Shown here in pieces: positions 1-8,390 of a stretch of DNA of 64,000 nt; the stretch's first letter is position 1, and each line of letters opens with the position of its first letter. The translations under genes were made by a program, and so were the position numbers. Origin of the DNA: Actinomyces weissii (GTDB lineage: Bacteria; Actinomycetota; Actinomycetes; Actinomycetales; Actinomycetaceae); assembly GCF_016598775.1 (NCBI RefSeq), contig NZ_CP066802.1, positions 2,294,001 to 2,358,000 of the forward strand, read 5' to 3'. Under the pieces are notes generated by a model that saw nothing but the letters and a program-made list of their open reading frames with translations, made no database searches and was not told where the DNA came from.

Positions 1-1449
1 ACCGATCACGTCGACCCCGGCGACTCCGGTTACAACAAGGCGCTCAAACGCCGCCACCTGCAGATGATCGCCATTGGTGGATCCATCGGTACCGGCTTGT
101 TCCTGGGAGCAGGTGGGCGCCTGGCAGAAGGTGGTCCCGGACTGGCCCTGGCCTACGGCGTCTGCGGCGTGTTCGCCTTCCTGATGGTGCGAGCCCTGGG
201 AGAGCTGGCGATCCGCCGCCCCTCCTCCGGGGCCTTTGTGTCCTACGCCCGGGAGTTCCTGGGAGAGAAAGGGGCCTACGTCACGGGCTGGATGTTCTTT
301 CTGGACTGGGCGGTCACGGTGATGGCGGACATCACCGCCGTCGCCGTCTACCTGCACTACTGGAAGGGGCTCCAGGTGGTCCCGCAATGGGTGTTCGCAC
401 TGCTGGCACTGGCCCTGGTGTTCATCCTCAACATGCTGAACGTAAAGATGTTCGGCGAGGCCGAGTTCTGGTTCGCCGCCGTCAAGGTGGCCGCGATCAT
501 GGCCTTCATGCTCATCGCCGTCTGGGCGATCCTGACCGGGGCCACCGTAGAAAGCACCAGCACCGGGATGCAGTACACCACCGGGGTGCACAACATCACC
601 GAGCACGGCGGCCTGTTCCCCAAGGGACTGGCCCCCGTCCTCGCCCTGACGCTCGGGGTGATCTTTGCCTTCGGCGGCACCGAGATGGTGGGGGTGGCCG
701 CAGGGGAGGCCAAGGACGCGGTAGCCGTCCTGCCCAAGGCCATAAACTCTATGATCCTGCGTATATTCGTCTTCTACGTAGGCTCCGTAGCCCTTATGAC
801 CTTGGTCCTGCCATACACCGCCTACTCCAAGAACGAGTCGCCTTTCGTCACCTTCTTCAGCGGTATCGGCGTCCCGCACGCGGGGGACATCATCCAGGTG
901 GTCGTGCTCACCGCAGCCCTGTCCTCCCTGAACGCCGGGCTCTACGCCACCGGCCGCACCCTGCGCTCTATGGCGATCGCCGGTGAGGGGCCCCGCCTGG
1001 CAGCCGGGCTGAACAAGCACCAGGTACCGTCAGCAGCCATCGCCATCACCTCCGCCCTGGGCCTGCTGGGCGTGGTACTCAACGCCTTCCTGGCCGAGGA
1101 CGCCTTCGAGATAGTCATGAACCTGGCAGGCATCGGCATCGCTGGCACCTGGGCGGCCATCCTGGTGACCCACCTGGTGTTCCTCAAGCGGGTCAAGGAG
1201 GGCCGCGAGACCCGCCCCAGCTACCGGATGCCCGGTGCCCCCTACACCAACTACGCGGCCCTGCTGTTCTTCGGTGTCGTAGTGCTCTCTAACCTAACCA
1301 GCCCTGCGGGCCGGTGGACCCTGGGCCTGTTCGCCGTCGTGGTGGTGCTGATGGTGCTTGGCTGGTACAAGGTGCGCGGCCAGATCCGCTCCGAGCTGCT
1401 CGACGACGTGCTCGGCGCCGGAGAAGAGAACCCCCGCCCCGGGCGCTGA
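1..1449 (+). CDS. Amino-acid permease, probably asparagine uptake; 5' end outside window
   Basis: The reading frame is open from the first base, so the gene starts upstream of the window; 482 residues are visible. It is an APC-superfamily (amino acid transporter family) secondary permease that should import an amino acid with protons across the membrane. The N-terminal cytoplasmic stretch ending in RRHLQMIAIGGSIGTGLFLG is the family signature that leads into helix 1, and about twelve hydrophobic segments follow. The next gene, 30 bases downstream on the same strand, is an L-asparaginase, so asparagine is the likely substrate; that is context-based inference. Related GABA, proline or aromatic amino-acid permeases share the same fold and cannot be excluded. 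An internal ATG at 64 could be mistaken for the start, but family members have residues before it that are clearly homologous here. Confidence 0.88.
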   Translation, partial: TDHVDPGDSGYNKALKRRHLQMIAIGGSIGTGLFLGAGGRLAEGGPGLALAYGVCGVFAFLMVRALGELAIRRPSSGAFVSYAREFLGEKGAYVTGWMFFLDWAVTVMADITAVAVYLHYWKGLQVVPQWVFALLALALVFILNMLNVKMFGEAEFWFAAVKVAAIMAFMLIAVWAILTGATVESTSTGMQYTTGVHNITEHGGLFPKGLAPVLALTLGVIFAFGGTEMVGVAAGEAKDAVAVLPKAINSMILRIFVFYVGSVALMTLVLPYTAYSKNESPFVTFFSGIGVPHAGDIIQVVVLTAALSSLNAGLYATGRTLRSMAIAGEGPRLAAGLNKHQVPSAAIAITSALGLLGVVLNAFLAEDAFEIVMNLAGIGIAGTWAAILVTHLVFLKRVKEGRETRPSYRMPGAPYTNYAALLFFGVVVLSNLTSPAGRWTLGLFAVVVVLMVLGWYKVRGQIRSELLDDVLGAGEENPRPGR

Positions 1450-1479
1450 GCCCCCGTACAGGACCATCAGGAGCAGCTT

Positions 1480-2481
1480 ATGCGCGCGCACATCGTGTAC
1501 ACCGGCGGCACCATCGGCATGGTGGAGTCCGCCCACGGCCTGGTGCCTGGCACGCAGCTGCCCGCCTGGCTGGAGGGCCAGCTGGCGGGCACCAGCCTGG
1601 CGGGGGCCACCATCAGCTCCCTGGAGCCCCTGATCGACTCCGCCAACGCCACCCCCGAGTCCTGGCAGGCCGTGATCGACGAGCTGCGCCAGCACGCCAG
1701 CAGCGCGGACGCCTTCGTGGTGCTCCACGGGACCGACACCCTGGCATACACGGCCGCCGCCCTGTCCTACGCCCTGACCGACCTGCCCCAGCCGGTGGTC
1801 CTCACCGGCTCCCAGCTGCCGCTCGGGGTGGTGGGCTCCGACGCCGCCGCCAACGCCCTGGGGGCGCTGCAGGCCGCCACCAGCGGCCGGGCCCAGGGTG
1901 TCAGCCTGTTCTTCGGGCAGAGGCTGCTGGTGGGCAACCGGTCCACCAAGACCAGCTCCTGGTCCTTCACCGGCTTCACCTCCCCCGCCGCGCCGCCGCT
2001 GGCCGTGGCCGGTGCCCCCTGGCAGTGGGCCGCCCCCAGCGGGCAGGCGCCCGCGCCCGGGGGGAGCCGGCCTCGGCCCTACCGCCGTCACGACGTGGTG
2101 GTTGTGGACCTGGTGCCCGGCATAACCGCGCGGCGGCTGGCCGCCCTGCTGGACCCCGCCCCGGAGGCGGTGGTGCTGCGCGCCTACGGGGTGGGAAACG
2201 TGCCCGCTGCCGAGCCGGGGCTGGCCCAGGTCGTGGCCCAGTCGGTGCAGTCGGGGACGGCGGTCGTCGTCGCCTCCCAGTGCCCACAGGCGCAGGTGCT
2301 GCTGGGGCACTATGAGGCTGGCGACGCCGTAGCCCGGGCCGGGGCCGTGGGCAGCGGGGACATGACGCTGGAGGCCCTGTACACCAAGCTCCAGTTCCTG
2401 CTCTCCCAGGGGCTGCACGGCCCCCAGCTGGCGCAGGCCGTGGGCCGTCCTCTCTGCGGCGAGCTCACCGTGGCGGACTGA
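1480..2481 (+). CDS. ansA: L-asparaginase, type I cytosolic form
   Basis: Encodes 333 residues, the normal size for a bacterial asparaginase. It hydrolyses L-asparagine to aspartate and ammonia. The two catalytic threonine motifs are visible: YTGGTIGM near residues 7 to 14, with the nucleophilic threonine at 11, and HGTDT at residues 83 to 87. No signal peptide precedes the first motif, so this is the cytoplasmic type I enzyme rather than the periplasmic type II. A GGAGCAG ribosome site lies just before the ATG. The upstream permease gene and the 30-base gap suggest a two-gene operon for asparagine uptake and use. Aspartate and ammonia produced here could feed the nitrogen economy shared with the arginine deiminase genes a few kilobases on. 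Confidence 0.9.
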   Translation: MRAHIVYTGGTIGMVESAHGLVPGTQLPAWLEGQLAGTSLAGATISSLEPLIDSANATPESWQAVIDELRQHASSADAFVVLHGTDTLAYTAAALSYALTDLPQPVVLTGSQLPLGVVGSDAAANALGALQAATSGRAQGVSLFFGQRLLVGNRSTKTSSWSFTGFTSPAAPPLAVAGAPWQWAAPSGQAPAPGGSRPRPYRRHDVVVVDLVPGITARRLAALLDPAPEAVVLRAYGVGNVPAAEPGLAQVVAQSVQSGTAVVVASQCPQAQVLLGHYEAGDAVARAGAVGSGDMTLEALYTKLQFLLSQGLHGPQLAQAVGRPLCGELTVAD

Positions 2482-2608
2482 ACCGGAAGCAGACGGAGGC
2501 CGCTAGGGGCCGGGCACCGGGCGCACCTGTAGCCGGCCGCGCCGCCTGCTGCCAGGAGACACCGCTGACCGGTACGGGGGCCTGACCCCGGGCACCCGTC
2601 CTGGCAGA

Positions 2609-2641
2609 TGTCTTAGGCCGTCGATTGTCTTAGGCCGTCGA
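2609..2641. repeat. Tandem 16-base direct repeat between ansA and the peptidase gene
   Basis: TGTCTTAGGCCGTCGA occurs at 2609-2624 and again at 2626-2641, separated by one base. It sits in the 162-base gap between the converging ansA and peptidase genes and ends 3 bases before the peptidase stop. Function is unknown; it may be a simple slippage duplication. Confidence 0.85.
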
Positions 2642-2643
2642 CC

Positions 2644-4332
2644 TCACTCCTGGCCCTTGCAGGTCTTGCCCTCCTCCGGCAGCGTGCCCGCCAACAGGTA
2701 GGCGTCAACCGTGTCCGTGACGCAAGGACCGGCGTCCCGCCGCCCGTAGGCCGTGTGCCCGTGGCCCTCCCAGGTGAGCAGGCGGGCAGAGGCCAGCTGG
2801 CTGCTCAGGGCCTGCGACCACTGGTAGGGGGTGGCGGGGTCACCCGTGGTGCCCACCACCAGCAGCGTCGGCGTCCCCTCCGCCCGGATCGGTGCGCGCT
2901 CACGGCTGGAAGGGCGCCCCCAGGCCTGGCAGGAGGCGTCAGAGAAGGCCAGGTAGCGGCCGAAGGTGGGGGACAGTGACTGCAGCTCCTGGGCGTCCTT
3001 GAGCCAAGCCTGTACGTCCCCCTCCACCGGGTAGTCCAGGCAGTTGATGGCCAGGATCGCCTCGGAGCCGTTGCCCGTGTAGGTGCCGTCGTCGTTACGG
3101 GAGGCGACCGTGTCCGCCACGAACAGGAGGATCGTGCCGTCCTGCTGGTTCATGGCCTGGTCCAGGCCCTGGCTGAGCACCGGCCAGGCCTCGGACTGGT
3201 AGAGCACGTTGATGACCGCGGAGGAGGCCAGGGCCTCGGTCAGCGGCCGTGCAGGGTCACTCGTCCGCAGCGGCGCGGTGCGCACCGACTCCAGCAGCTG
3301 CTGGACCTGGCGCACCCCGGAGTCCACGTCCCCCTTCAAGGGACAGGCCGCACCTTTCTGGCAGTCCTCCACGAAGGCCCGCAGCGCGGCCTCGAAGCCG
3401 GCCGCCTGCCCGAGGGTCACCTCCCGGGCGGACAGGGAGGGGTCCAGGGCGCCGTCCAGCACCATGCGCCCCACGTTCCCGGGGAACAGCTCCGCGTAGG
3501 TGGCCCCCAGGTAGGTGCCGTAGGAGAAGCCCAGGTAGGTCAGGGTGGGGGAGCCGACGGCGGCGCGCAGCACGTCCAGGTCGCGGGCCGCGGAGACCGT
3601 GTCCACGTGGTCCAGCAGGCCGGGGGTCTCGGTGCGCTCGGCGCAGCGCTTGGAGAGCCACGCCATCTGCTTCTCGACCGCCGTCAGGGCGGTCTGCGAG
3701 GCCGGTTCCGTGGTGGTGGGGACATCCGCCTCCGTGCCCTTGAGCTCCGCCACGACCTCCCCGGCGCGGGTGGTGTCCTGCTCGGCGTCGCTCAGGCACT
3801 GGACGGCGGCCGAGCCCTCCACACCCCGCGGGTCGAAGCCGATGATGTCGTAGGAGTCCAGGAGCCGGTCCGAGAAGTAGCCCTTGGAGTTGACGGCCAG
3901 CTCGGTGCCGGAGCCACCGGGGCCGCCCGGGTTGAGGAACAGGCTGCCGATCGGCTTGCCCGCGGCGGGGCGCTTGTTCAGCGACAGCTCAATGGTGGGT
4001 CCGGAGGGGTCCTGGTAGTCCAGGGGCACCTTGGCCTGGGCGCACTTCATGCCCTTGACCTTGTTCGCGTCCTGGCCCGGTCCCGCCTCACAGTCCTGCC
4101 AGTCCAGCTGCTGGGAGTAGAAGGGCTCCAGGCCTGCGGGCACCTCAGCTGTACCACTGGCCTCCGCGGGCACCGGGGAGGGGACGGCGGCGTCCTTGGG
4201 CCCGGGCAGGCCGCCACAGGCCCCGAGGGTTACCAGGGTGGACACGGCCAACACGCCGGTCAGCGCACGCAGACCAGTTCCACGAGCGGCGTTCCGACGA
4301 CGGGCACGGCAGGGAGCAGCTAGTGAGAGCAC
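2644..4332 (-). CDS. Secreted lipoprotein alpha/beta-hydrolase, tripeptidyl aminopeptidase (TAP) family
   Basis: Encodes 562 residues from a GTG. The N-terminus has arginines, a hydrophobic stretch and a lipobox ending LGAC with cysteine 39, so the protein is predicted to be lipid-anchored on the outer face of the membrane. The nucleophile elbow GFSYG is at residues 268 to 272 with serine 270; the acid is probably the aspartate in VVGTTGDPATPY and the histidine that in GHGHTAYG near the C-terminus, which is the TAP-like C-terminal domain. NPGGPGGSG near residue 135 forms the oxyanion hole. Members of this family, such as SlpD/SlpE of Streptomyces and TAP itself, release short peptides from protein N-termini or hydrolyse esters. 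Substrate is not determinable from sequence. Gene stands alone with a 237-base gap to holB upstream. Confidence 0.85.
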   Translation of the reverse strand: MLSLAAPCRARRRNAARGTGLRALTGVLAVSTLVTLGACGGLPGPKDAAVPSPVPAEASGTAEVPAGLEPFYSQQLDWQDCEAGPGQDANKVKGMKCAQAKVPLDYQDPSGPTIELSLNKRPAAGKPIGSLFLNPGGPGGSGTELAVNSKGYFSDRLLDSYDIIGFDPRGVEGSAAVQCLSDAEQDTTRAGEVVAELKGTEADVPTTTEPASQTALTAVEKQMAWLSKRCAERTETPGLLDHVDTVSAARDLDVLRAAVGSPTLTYLGFSYGTYLGATYAELFPGNVGRMVLDGALDPSLSAREVTLGQAAGFEAALRAFVEDCQKGAACPLKGDVDSGVRQVQQLLESVRTAPLRTSDPARPLTEALASSAVINVLYQSEAWPVLSQGLDQAMNQQDGTILLFVADTVASRNDDGTYTGNGSEAILAINCLDYPVEGDVQAWLKDAQELQSLSPTFGRYLAFSDASCQAWGRPSSRERAPIRAEGTPTLLVVGTTGDPATPYQWSQALSSQLASARLLTWEGHGHTAYGRRDAGPCVTDTVDAYLLAGTLPEEGKTCKGQE

Positions 4333-4569
4333 GCTGGCAGGTTACGTCGACTTGCCGCGCATGCCCATCCTCCTGCAGGCCGAGTTTGCCGCCCCGGGTG
4401 ACAGGCACGCTCAGCACCGCCGCGTCTATCGGGTGGTTGCCACCCCAGGCACCCGCGGGCGACGACGGGGCCAGGGCAGGTGGAGGAGCCTGCGGGCACC
4501 CCGCGCAGGCACTAGGGCCTCTGGGCGCAGGCCCCGCGAGCGCAGCGCTAGCCGCGCCCGCCGTCGCGC

Positions 4570-5778
4570 TCAGGCCTGGGGGCGCAGCTGGACCATCAGG
4601 GCCTCCACCGCCAGCAGGGGCGCTGCGGCGGTGCGCAGACGCTCACGGCACTCCTCGATCGCACTGATACGGGTAAGCGACTGGGCGGCGGTGGTGCTGC
4701 GGGCCACCTGCTCCACCGTCTGGTCCAGGTCCACGTTCACGCGCTCCACGTCGGATCCCATCTGGGTGGCCAGCACGTCCCGGTAGAAGGAGAGCAGGTC
4801 GGTCATGGCCCGGTCCAGCACGTCGGTGCGGGCCCGTTTGGCCCGGCGCTTCTGGTCCTCCTCCAGCTGGCGCACCTGGGCGCGGATGGCGGGCGGTACC
4901 TTGCTGTCAGCCTCGATACCCAGGGCGCGCAGCAGCTCAGCCCTCTCCCGGGCGTCCCGCTCAGCGGTGGTGTCCTTGGCCTCGGCCTCCGCGCCCTCCA
5001 CCAGGTCGGCGGCAGCCAGTACGGCGTCCCCCACCGAGCGCAGGCTCACCGGGGACAGCAGCAGGCGACGGCGTCGCTCCCAGGCACCTTCGTCCAGGGC
5101 CAGGTGGCGGGCCAGGCCGATGTGCGACTGGCTGGCGCGGGCGGCCCGGGCGGCGAGCTCGGGGTCCGCGCCGTCACGGCGCACCAGCAGGGCCGCGACA
5201 GCCTGCGGCGGGGGCACCCGCAGGGACACCAGGCGGCAGCGGGAGCGGATGGTGGGCAGGACGTCGTCAGCGCTGGGGGTGCACAGGATCCACACGGTCT
5301 GCGGCGGGGGCTCCTCGATGGACTTGAGCAGCACGTTGGTGGTGCGCTCCGCCATGCGGTCGGCGTCCTCCACCAGGAGCACCCGCCAGCGGCCGGTCCA
5401 GGGGCGGCGCTGGGCCTCCCCGATCAGCTCCTTGGCCTCCTCCATGGTGATGATGAGCTTCTCGGTGGCCAGGCGGATCACGTCCGGGTGGCTGCCACTG
5501 GTGACGTCCCGGCAGGGCTTGCACTGGCCGCAGCCGGGAACGGGGCCGGTGCACTGCAGGGCGGCGGCGAAGGCCCGGGCGGCGGTGGAGCGCCCGGAGC
5601 CGGGTGGGCCGGTGACCAGCCAGGCGTGACTCATGGCCGAGCTGTCCGGGGCGGGGCCTGCCCCTGGCGCGGCTCGACCTGCCTCCCGCACCTCGGCGGC
5701 GGCGCGGGCGGCCTGGGCGGCGGCCTGCAGCTGGGCGACCACCGGCTCCTGGCCGACGACGTCCTCCCACACGCTCAT
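4570..5778 (-). CDS. holB: DNA polymerase III subunit delta-prime
   Basis: Encodes 402 residues starting MSVWEDVVGQEPVVAQLQAA, the typical actinobacterial start. Delta-prime is part of the clamp-loader complex that opens the beta sliding clamp. The P-loop is GPPGSGRST, with arginine replacing the usual lysine, as expected for this subunit that does not hydrolyse ATP. A zinc-binding cluster follows in LQCTGPVPGCGQCKPC. LLKSIEEPPPQTVWIL matches the sensor region of AAA clamp loaders. The start at 5778 overlaps the tmk stop by four bases (ATGA), so the two genes are translationally coupled. The open frame continues upstream through tmk, but that extension is antisense-like low-complexity sequence and is not part of the protein. 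Confidence 0.92.
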   Translation of the reverse strand: MSVWEDVVGQEPVVAQLQAAAQAARAAAEVREAGRAAPGAGPAPDSSAMSHAWLVTGPPGSGRSTAARAFAAALQCTGPVPGCGQCKPCRDVTSGSHPDVIRLATEKLIITMEEAKELIGEAQRRPWTGRWRVLLVEDADRMAERTTNVLLKSIEEPPPQTVWILCTPSADDVLPTIRSRCRLVSLRVPPPQAVAALLVRRDGADPELAARAARASQSHIGLARHLALDEGAWERRRRLLLSPVSLRSVGDAVLAAADLVEGAEAEAKDTTAERDARERAELLRALGIEADSKVPPAIRAQVRQLEEDQKRRAKRARTDVLDRAMTDLLSFYRDVLATQMGSDVERVNVDLDQTVEQVARSTTAAQSLTRISAIEECRERLRTAAAPLLAVEALMVQLRPQA

Positions 5779-6539
5779 GGCTGCTCCCCACCTTCCAGGC
5801 GGTCCTCCTGCAACCTGCGGGCCGCCTCCGCGAAGGCCACGGCTGCTCCTTCCCGGCTGCCGTCCGCCTGGCGCACGCGCCCGGGGTGCGCGGCCAGCAG
5901 CCTGCCCACCGCCTGGTGCACGGCCTGCGCCACCTGGGCGACGGGTTGGCAGGCGTCTATAACCGTGAAGCGCCCCGGCTCGGCGGCGGCCAGGGCCAGG
6001 AACTGCTCGCGCAGGGCGTGGTGGAAGGAACCGGGCTCGCGCTCCAGCCGGTCCTTGGCGCCCCGCACGGCGGTGCGCTGCCGGGCCAGGGCCGGGTCGG
6101 CGTCCAGCAGGACGGTCAGGTCCGGCAGCAGGCTGCCGGTGGCCCACAGGGAGAGGTCGCGTACCTCGGTGGGGCCGAGGGCCCGGGCCGCCCCCTGGTA
6201 GGCCACGGAGGAGTCCAGGTAGCGGTCGCAGACCACTACAGCCCCCTCCTCCAGGGCGGGGCGGATCACCGTGTCCACATGGTGGGCGCGGTCGGCGGCG
6301 TAGAGCAGGGCCTCTGCACGGGGGGTGACCTCGCCGCCGTGCAGCAGCAGGCGGCGGATCTCCTGGCCGAGCGGGGTGCCGCCCGGCTCTAGCGTGCGCC
6401 GGCAGCTGATCCGCGCCGCCGCCAGGGTGCTGGTCAGCAGGTCCAGCTGGGTGGTCTTGCCGACGCCGTCGCCCCCCTCGAAGGTGATGAGCAGGCCCGT
6501 GCGCGGCTGCCCGGGGCGGGAGGACGGGATCACAGTCAC
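5775..6539 (-). CDS. tmk: Thymidylate kinase (dTMP kinase)
   Basis: Encodes 254 residues from GTG at 6539. It phosphorylates dTMP to dTDP for DNA synthesis. FEGGDGVGKTTQ near the N-terminus is the P-loop and VVCDRYLDSSVAYQG is the DR(Y/H) nucleotide-binding motif. The start is chosen because a TACACT box lies exactly six bases before the GTG, the leaderless arrangement seen repeatedly in this window, and because the longer open frame to 6674 runs into a repeat element at 6648-6769. It overlaps holB by four bases and forms a replication operon with it. In many actinobacteria topA lies just upstream; here topA is about 11 kb away with the arginine deiminase region in between. Confidence 0.92.
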   Translation of the reverse strand: MTVIPSSRPGQPRTGLLITFEGGDGVGKTTQLDLLTSTLAAARISCRRTLEPGGTPLGQEIRRLLLHGGEVTPRAEALLYAADRAHHVDTVIRPALEEGAVVVCDRYLDSSVAYQGAARALGPTEVRDLSLWATGSLLPDLTVLLDADPALARQRTAVRGAKDRLEREPGSFHHALREQFLALAAAEPGRFTVIDACQPVAQVAQAVHQAVGRLLAAHPGRVRQADGSREGAAVAFAEAARRLQEDRLEGGEQP

Positions 6540-6545
6540 TCCGTG

Positions 6546-6551
6546 AGTGTA
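6546..6551 (-). promoter_or_regulatory. Likely -10 box of the leaderless tmk promoter
   Basis: TACACT on the minus strand ends six bases before the tmk GTG at 6539. Spacing and sequence match other leaderless starts in this window. No clear -35 box was found. Confidence 0.55.
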
Positions 6552-6647
6552 TCTGTGGGCACTGACAGGACTGGACGAACAGGTTAGGACTGGCAGGAGC
6601 GGCAGGCCCCGGACCAGGAGGCCGGGGGCGGCGCACCAGCGGGAACC

Positions 6648-6769
6648 TGTCACTGGCGGAGGCCTAGAAGACACCTACCCACACACGCCCATGCCAGGAA
6701 CCGCGGGATACCAACGACCACGTCCCCACACACCTGCCGCCGAGCCACTGAAAGCCTCCACCAGTGACA
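6648..6769. repeat. 122-base inverted-repeat element, copy 1 (family 2)
   Basis: Bounded by TGTCACTGGCGGAGGC (6648-6663) and its near-perfect inverse GCCTCCACCAGTGACA (6754-6769), 15 of 16 matching. A second element of exactly the same length lies at 41052-41173. Both continue inward with CTAGAA and share an ACGCCCA block and a CCGCGG block. The element carries no gene. It resembles a miniature inverted-repeat transposable element or a structured intergenic repeat; which one is not decidable here. Confidence 0.7.
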
Positions 6770-6842
6770 ACCCCGCCCGGCAGGCACCCGGAAACCGCCC
6801 TCCAGCCACCCAGCCCACACCTAAACTTCCACCAGCAACAGA

Positions 6843-6870
6843 ACTGTGGATTCATACAATATCCATCAGT
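6843..6870. promoter_or_regulatory. Imperfect dyad, candidate operator upstream of the arginine deiminase operon
   Basis: TGGAT (6847-6851) and ATCCA (6861-6865) flank a 9-base AT-rich centre, and the arms extend outward as ACTG and CAGT with one extra base on the right. The centre contains ATTCA, which recalls ArgR half-sites, but the match is not good enough to name a regulator. Confidence 0.4.
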
Positions 6871-7124
6871 AGCCTGCAAGAGACTAGAACGTTACTTCCG
6901 TGGACAAAGGGTTGCATTGGCGGCCTCGCTGCAAAAAGTTGCAGAAACCCCGCAATGACTTTCGTCACTTTCGGACAGATGCATCACTTCTTCTGTAGAA
7001 CCACTCGTGGTTTGTCACAACATTGGTACGCTTGTACTACTCGATCGGTGGCCCACGACACAGGTGGTGCCACATCTGCAACAGTCCCACCCACCAGGCA
7101 CAAAGACGTGCTGGAGACGAGAAC

Positions 7125-8345
7125 ATGCGACCTTATATCGGCTCAGAGATCGGGGAGCTGGAGACCGTCATCCTCCACCGCCCCGGCACAGAAATGCTCC
7201 GACTCACCCCGGAGAACAAGGACGACCTGCTGTTCGACGACGTCCTGTGGCTCGAACGCGCCCAGGAGGAGCACGACCAGTTCGCCAAGGTCCTGACCGA
7301 CCACGGCGCCCAGGTCCTCTACCTACGCGACCTGCTCTCCCAGACCCTCGAGGTCCCCGAGGCCAGGAGCTACCTGGTCAAGGAGGTCCTGAGCGCCTGC
7401 GAGAGCGGCTGCGGCAGCGACAGCAGCGTCCAGGACTGGGCGGAACGCCTCTCCCCCACCGACCTGGCGGAGGTGCTGATCGCCGGCATCACCAAGGAGG
7501 AGCTCCTGGAGCAGCTGCCCACGGTCTCCTCCATGACCCTGGCAGCCATGGGCGACGACGACCTCCTGCTGTCCCCGCTGCCCAACCACCTCTTCACCCG
7601 CGACTCCTCCAGCTGGGTCTACCAGGGCGTGTCCATCAACGCCATGCAGCACCCCGCCCGCCGTCGCGAGTCCCTCAGCTACCGGGCCATCTACCGCTGG
7701 CACCCGCTGTTTGCCGGGCAGGACTTCCCCCTGTGGTGCGACGGTGAGGCCAGCCCCGGGGCCACCATGGAGGGCGGCGACATCCAGATAATCGGCAACG
7801 GCGCCGTCATGGTCGGGGTCTCTGAGCGCACCTCCTCCCAAGGCGTCGAGCAGCTCAGCGCCGCCCTGTTCAAGGGCGGGGTGGAGCAGGTGATCGCCGT
7901 GCACATGGTCAAGAACCGGGCCCAGATGCACCTGGACACCATCATGACGATGGTCGACCACGGCACCTTCACCAAGTACGTGGGCGCCGGGATGATGCCC
8001 ACCTACACGCTGCGTCCCAATGACGACGGCAGCATCCACACCACCGAGAACCCCCCGGAGGCCATGAACGACGTCATCGCCCAGGCCCTGGGGCTGGACT
8101 CGATCAGCACCCTGACCACCCCCCAGGACCTGCGCGCCGCCGCCCGCGAGCAGTGGAACGACGGCGCCAACACCCTGGCCATCGCCCCCGGCGTGGTCAT
8201 CACCTACGAGTCCAACGTCAACACCAACGAGTACCTGACCTCCAAGGGCGTCACCGTGCACCCCATCCCCGGCTCCGAGCTCGGGCGCGGCCGCGGCGGC
8301 CCGCACTGCATGAGCTGCCCCGTGTCCCGCAAGCCTCTCGCCTAG
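7125..8345 (+). CDS. arcA: Arginine deiminase
   Basis: Encodes 406 residues starting MRPYIGSEIGELETVILHRP, the family's usual N-terminus, with a GGAGA ribosome site ahead of the ATG. It hydrolyses L-arginine to citrulline and ammonia. Active-site motifs include MEGGD, the HLDTIMTMVD block and the C-terminal GGPHCMSCP with nucleophilic cysteine 395. An in-frame ATG at 7023 gives an N-terminal extension with no family similarity and is rejected. It opens an operon with ornithine carbamoyltransferase and carbamate kinase, which together convert arginine to ornithine, CO2, ammonia and ATP and raise pH. A role in acid tolerance or energy supply in an oral-type habitat is likely but inferred. Confidence 0.95.
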   Translation: MRPYIGSEIGELETVILHRPGTEMLRLTPENKDDLLFDDVLWLERAQEEHDQFAKVLTDHGAQVLYLRDLLSQTLEVPEARSYLVKEVLSACESGCGSDSSVQDWAERLSPTDLAEVLIAGITKEELLEQLPTVSSMTLAAMGDDDLLLSPLPNHLFTRDSSSWVYQGVSINAMQHPARRRESLSYRAIYRWHPLFAGQDFPLWCDGEASPGATMEGGDIQIIGNGAVMVGVSERTSSQGVEQLSAALFKGGVEQVIAVHMVKNRAQMHLDTIMTMVDHGTFTKYVGAGMMPTYTLRPNDDGSIHTTENPPEAMNDVIAQALGLDSISTLTTPQDLRAAAREQWNDGANTLAIAPGVVITYESNVNTNEYLTSKGVTVHPIPGSELGRGRGGPHCMSCPVSRKPLA

Positions 8346-8390
8346 GCGACAACCCACCCACCCCGCAACCAGTTAAGAAGGAGACCCCAA

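Larger units (their letters stand above)
6540..7124. other. Intergenic region between divergent tmk and arcA
   Basis: 585 bases without a credible gene. It holds the tmk -10 box, a 122-base inverted-repeat element (6648-6769), a dyad at 6843-6870, and the arcA promoter region. The stretch from about 6890 to 7060 is distinctly AT-richer than the genes, as expected for a regulated promoter. TTGTCA around 7014 followed 17 bases later by TACTAC is a weak promoter candidate for arcA. Confidence 0.7.

Noticed and set aside
4570..6636. 688-codon frame joining holB to sequence across tmk
   Set aside because: Only the part from 5778 is DnaX/HolB-like. The rest is tmk read out of frame.
6891..7060. 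Possible Crp/GlxR site upstream of arcA
   Set aside because: TCACA and TGTC-like pieces are present but no TGTGAnnnnnnTCACA arrangement was found.
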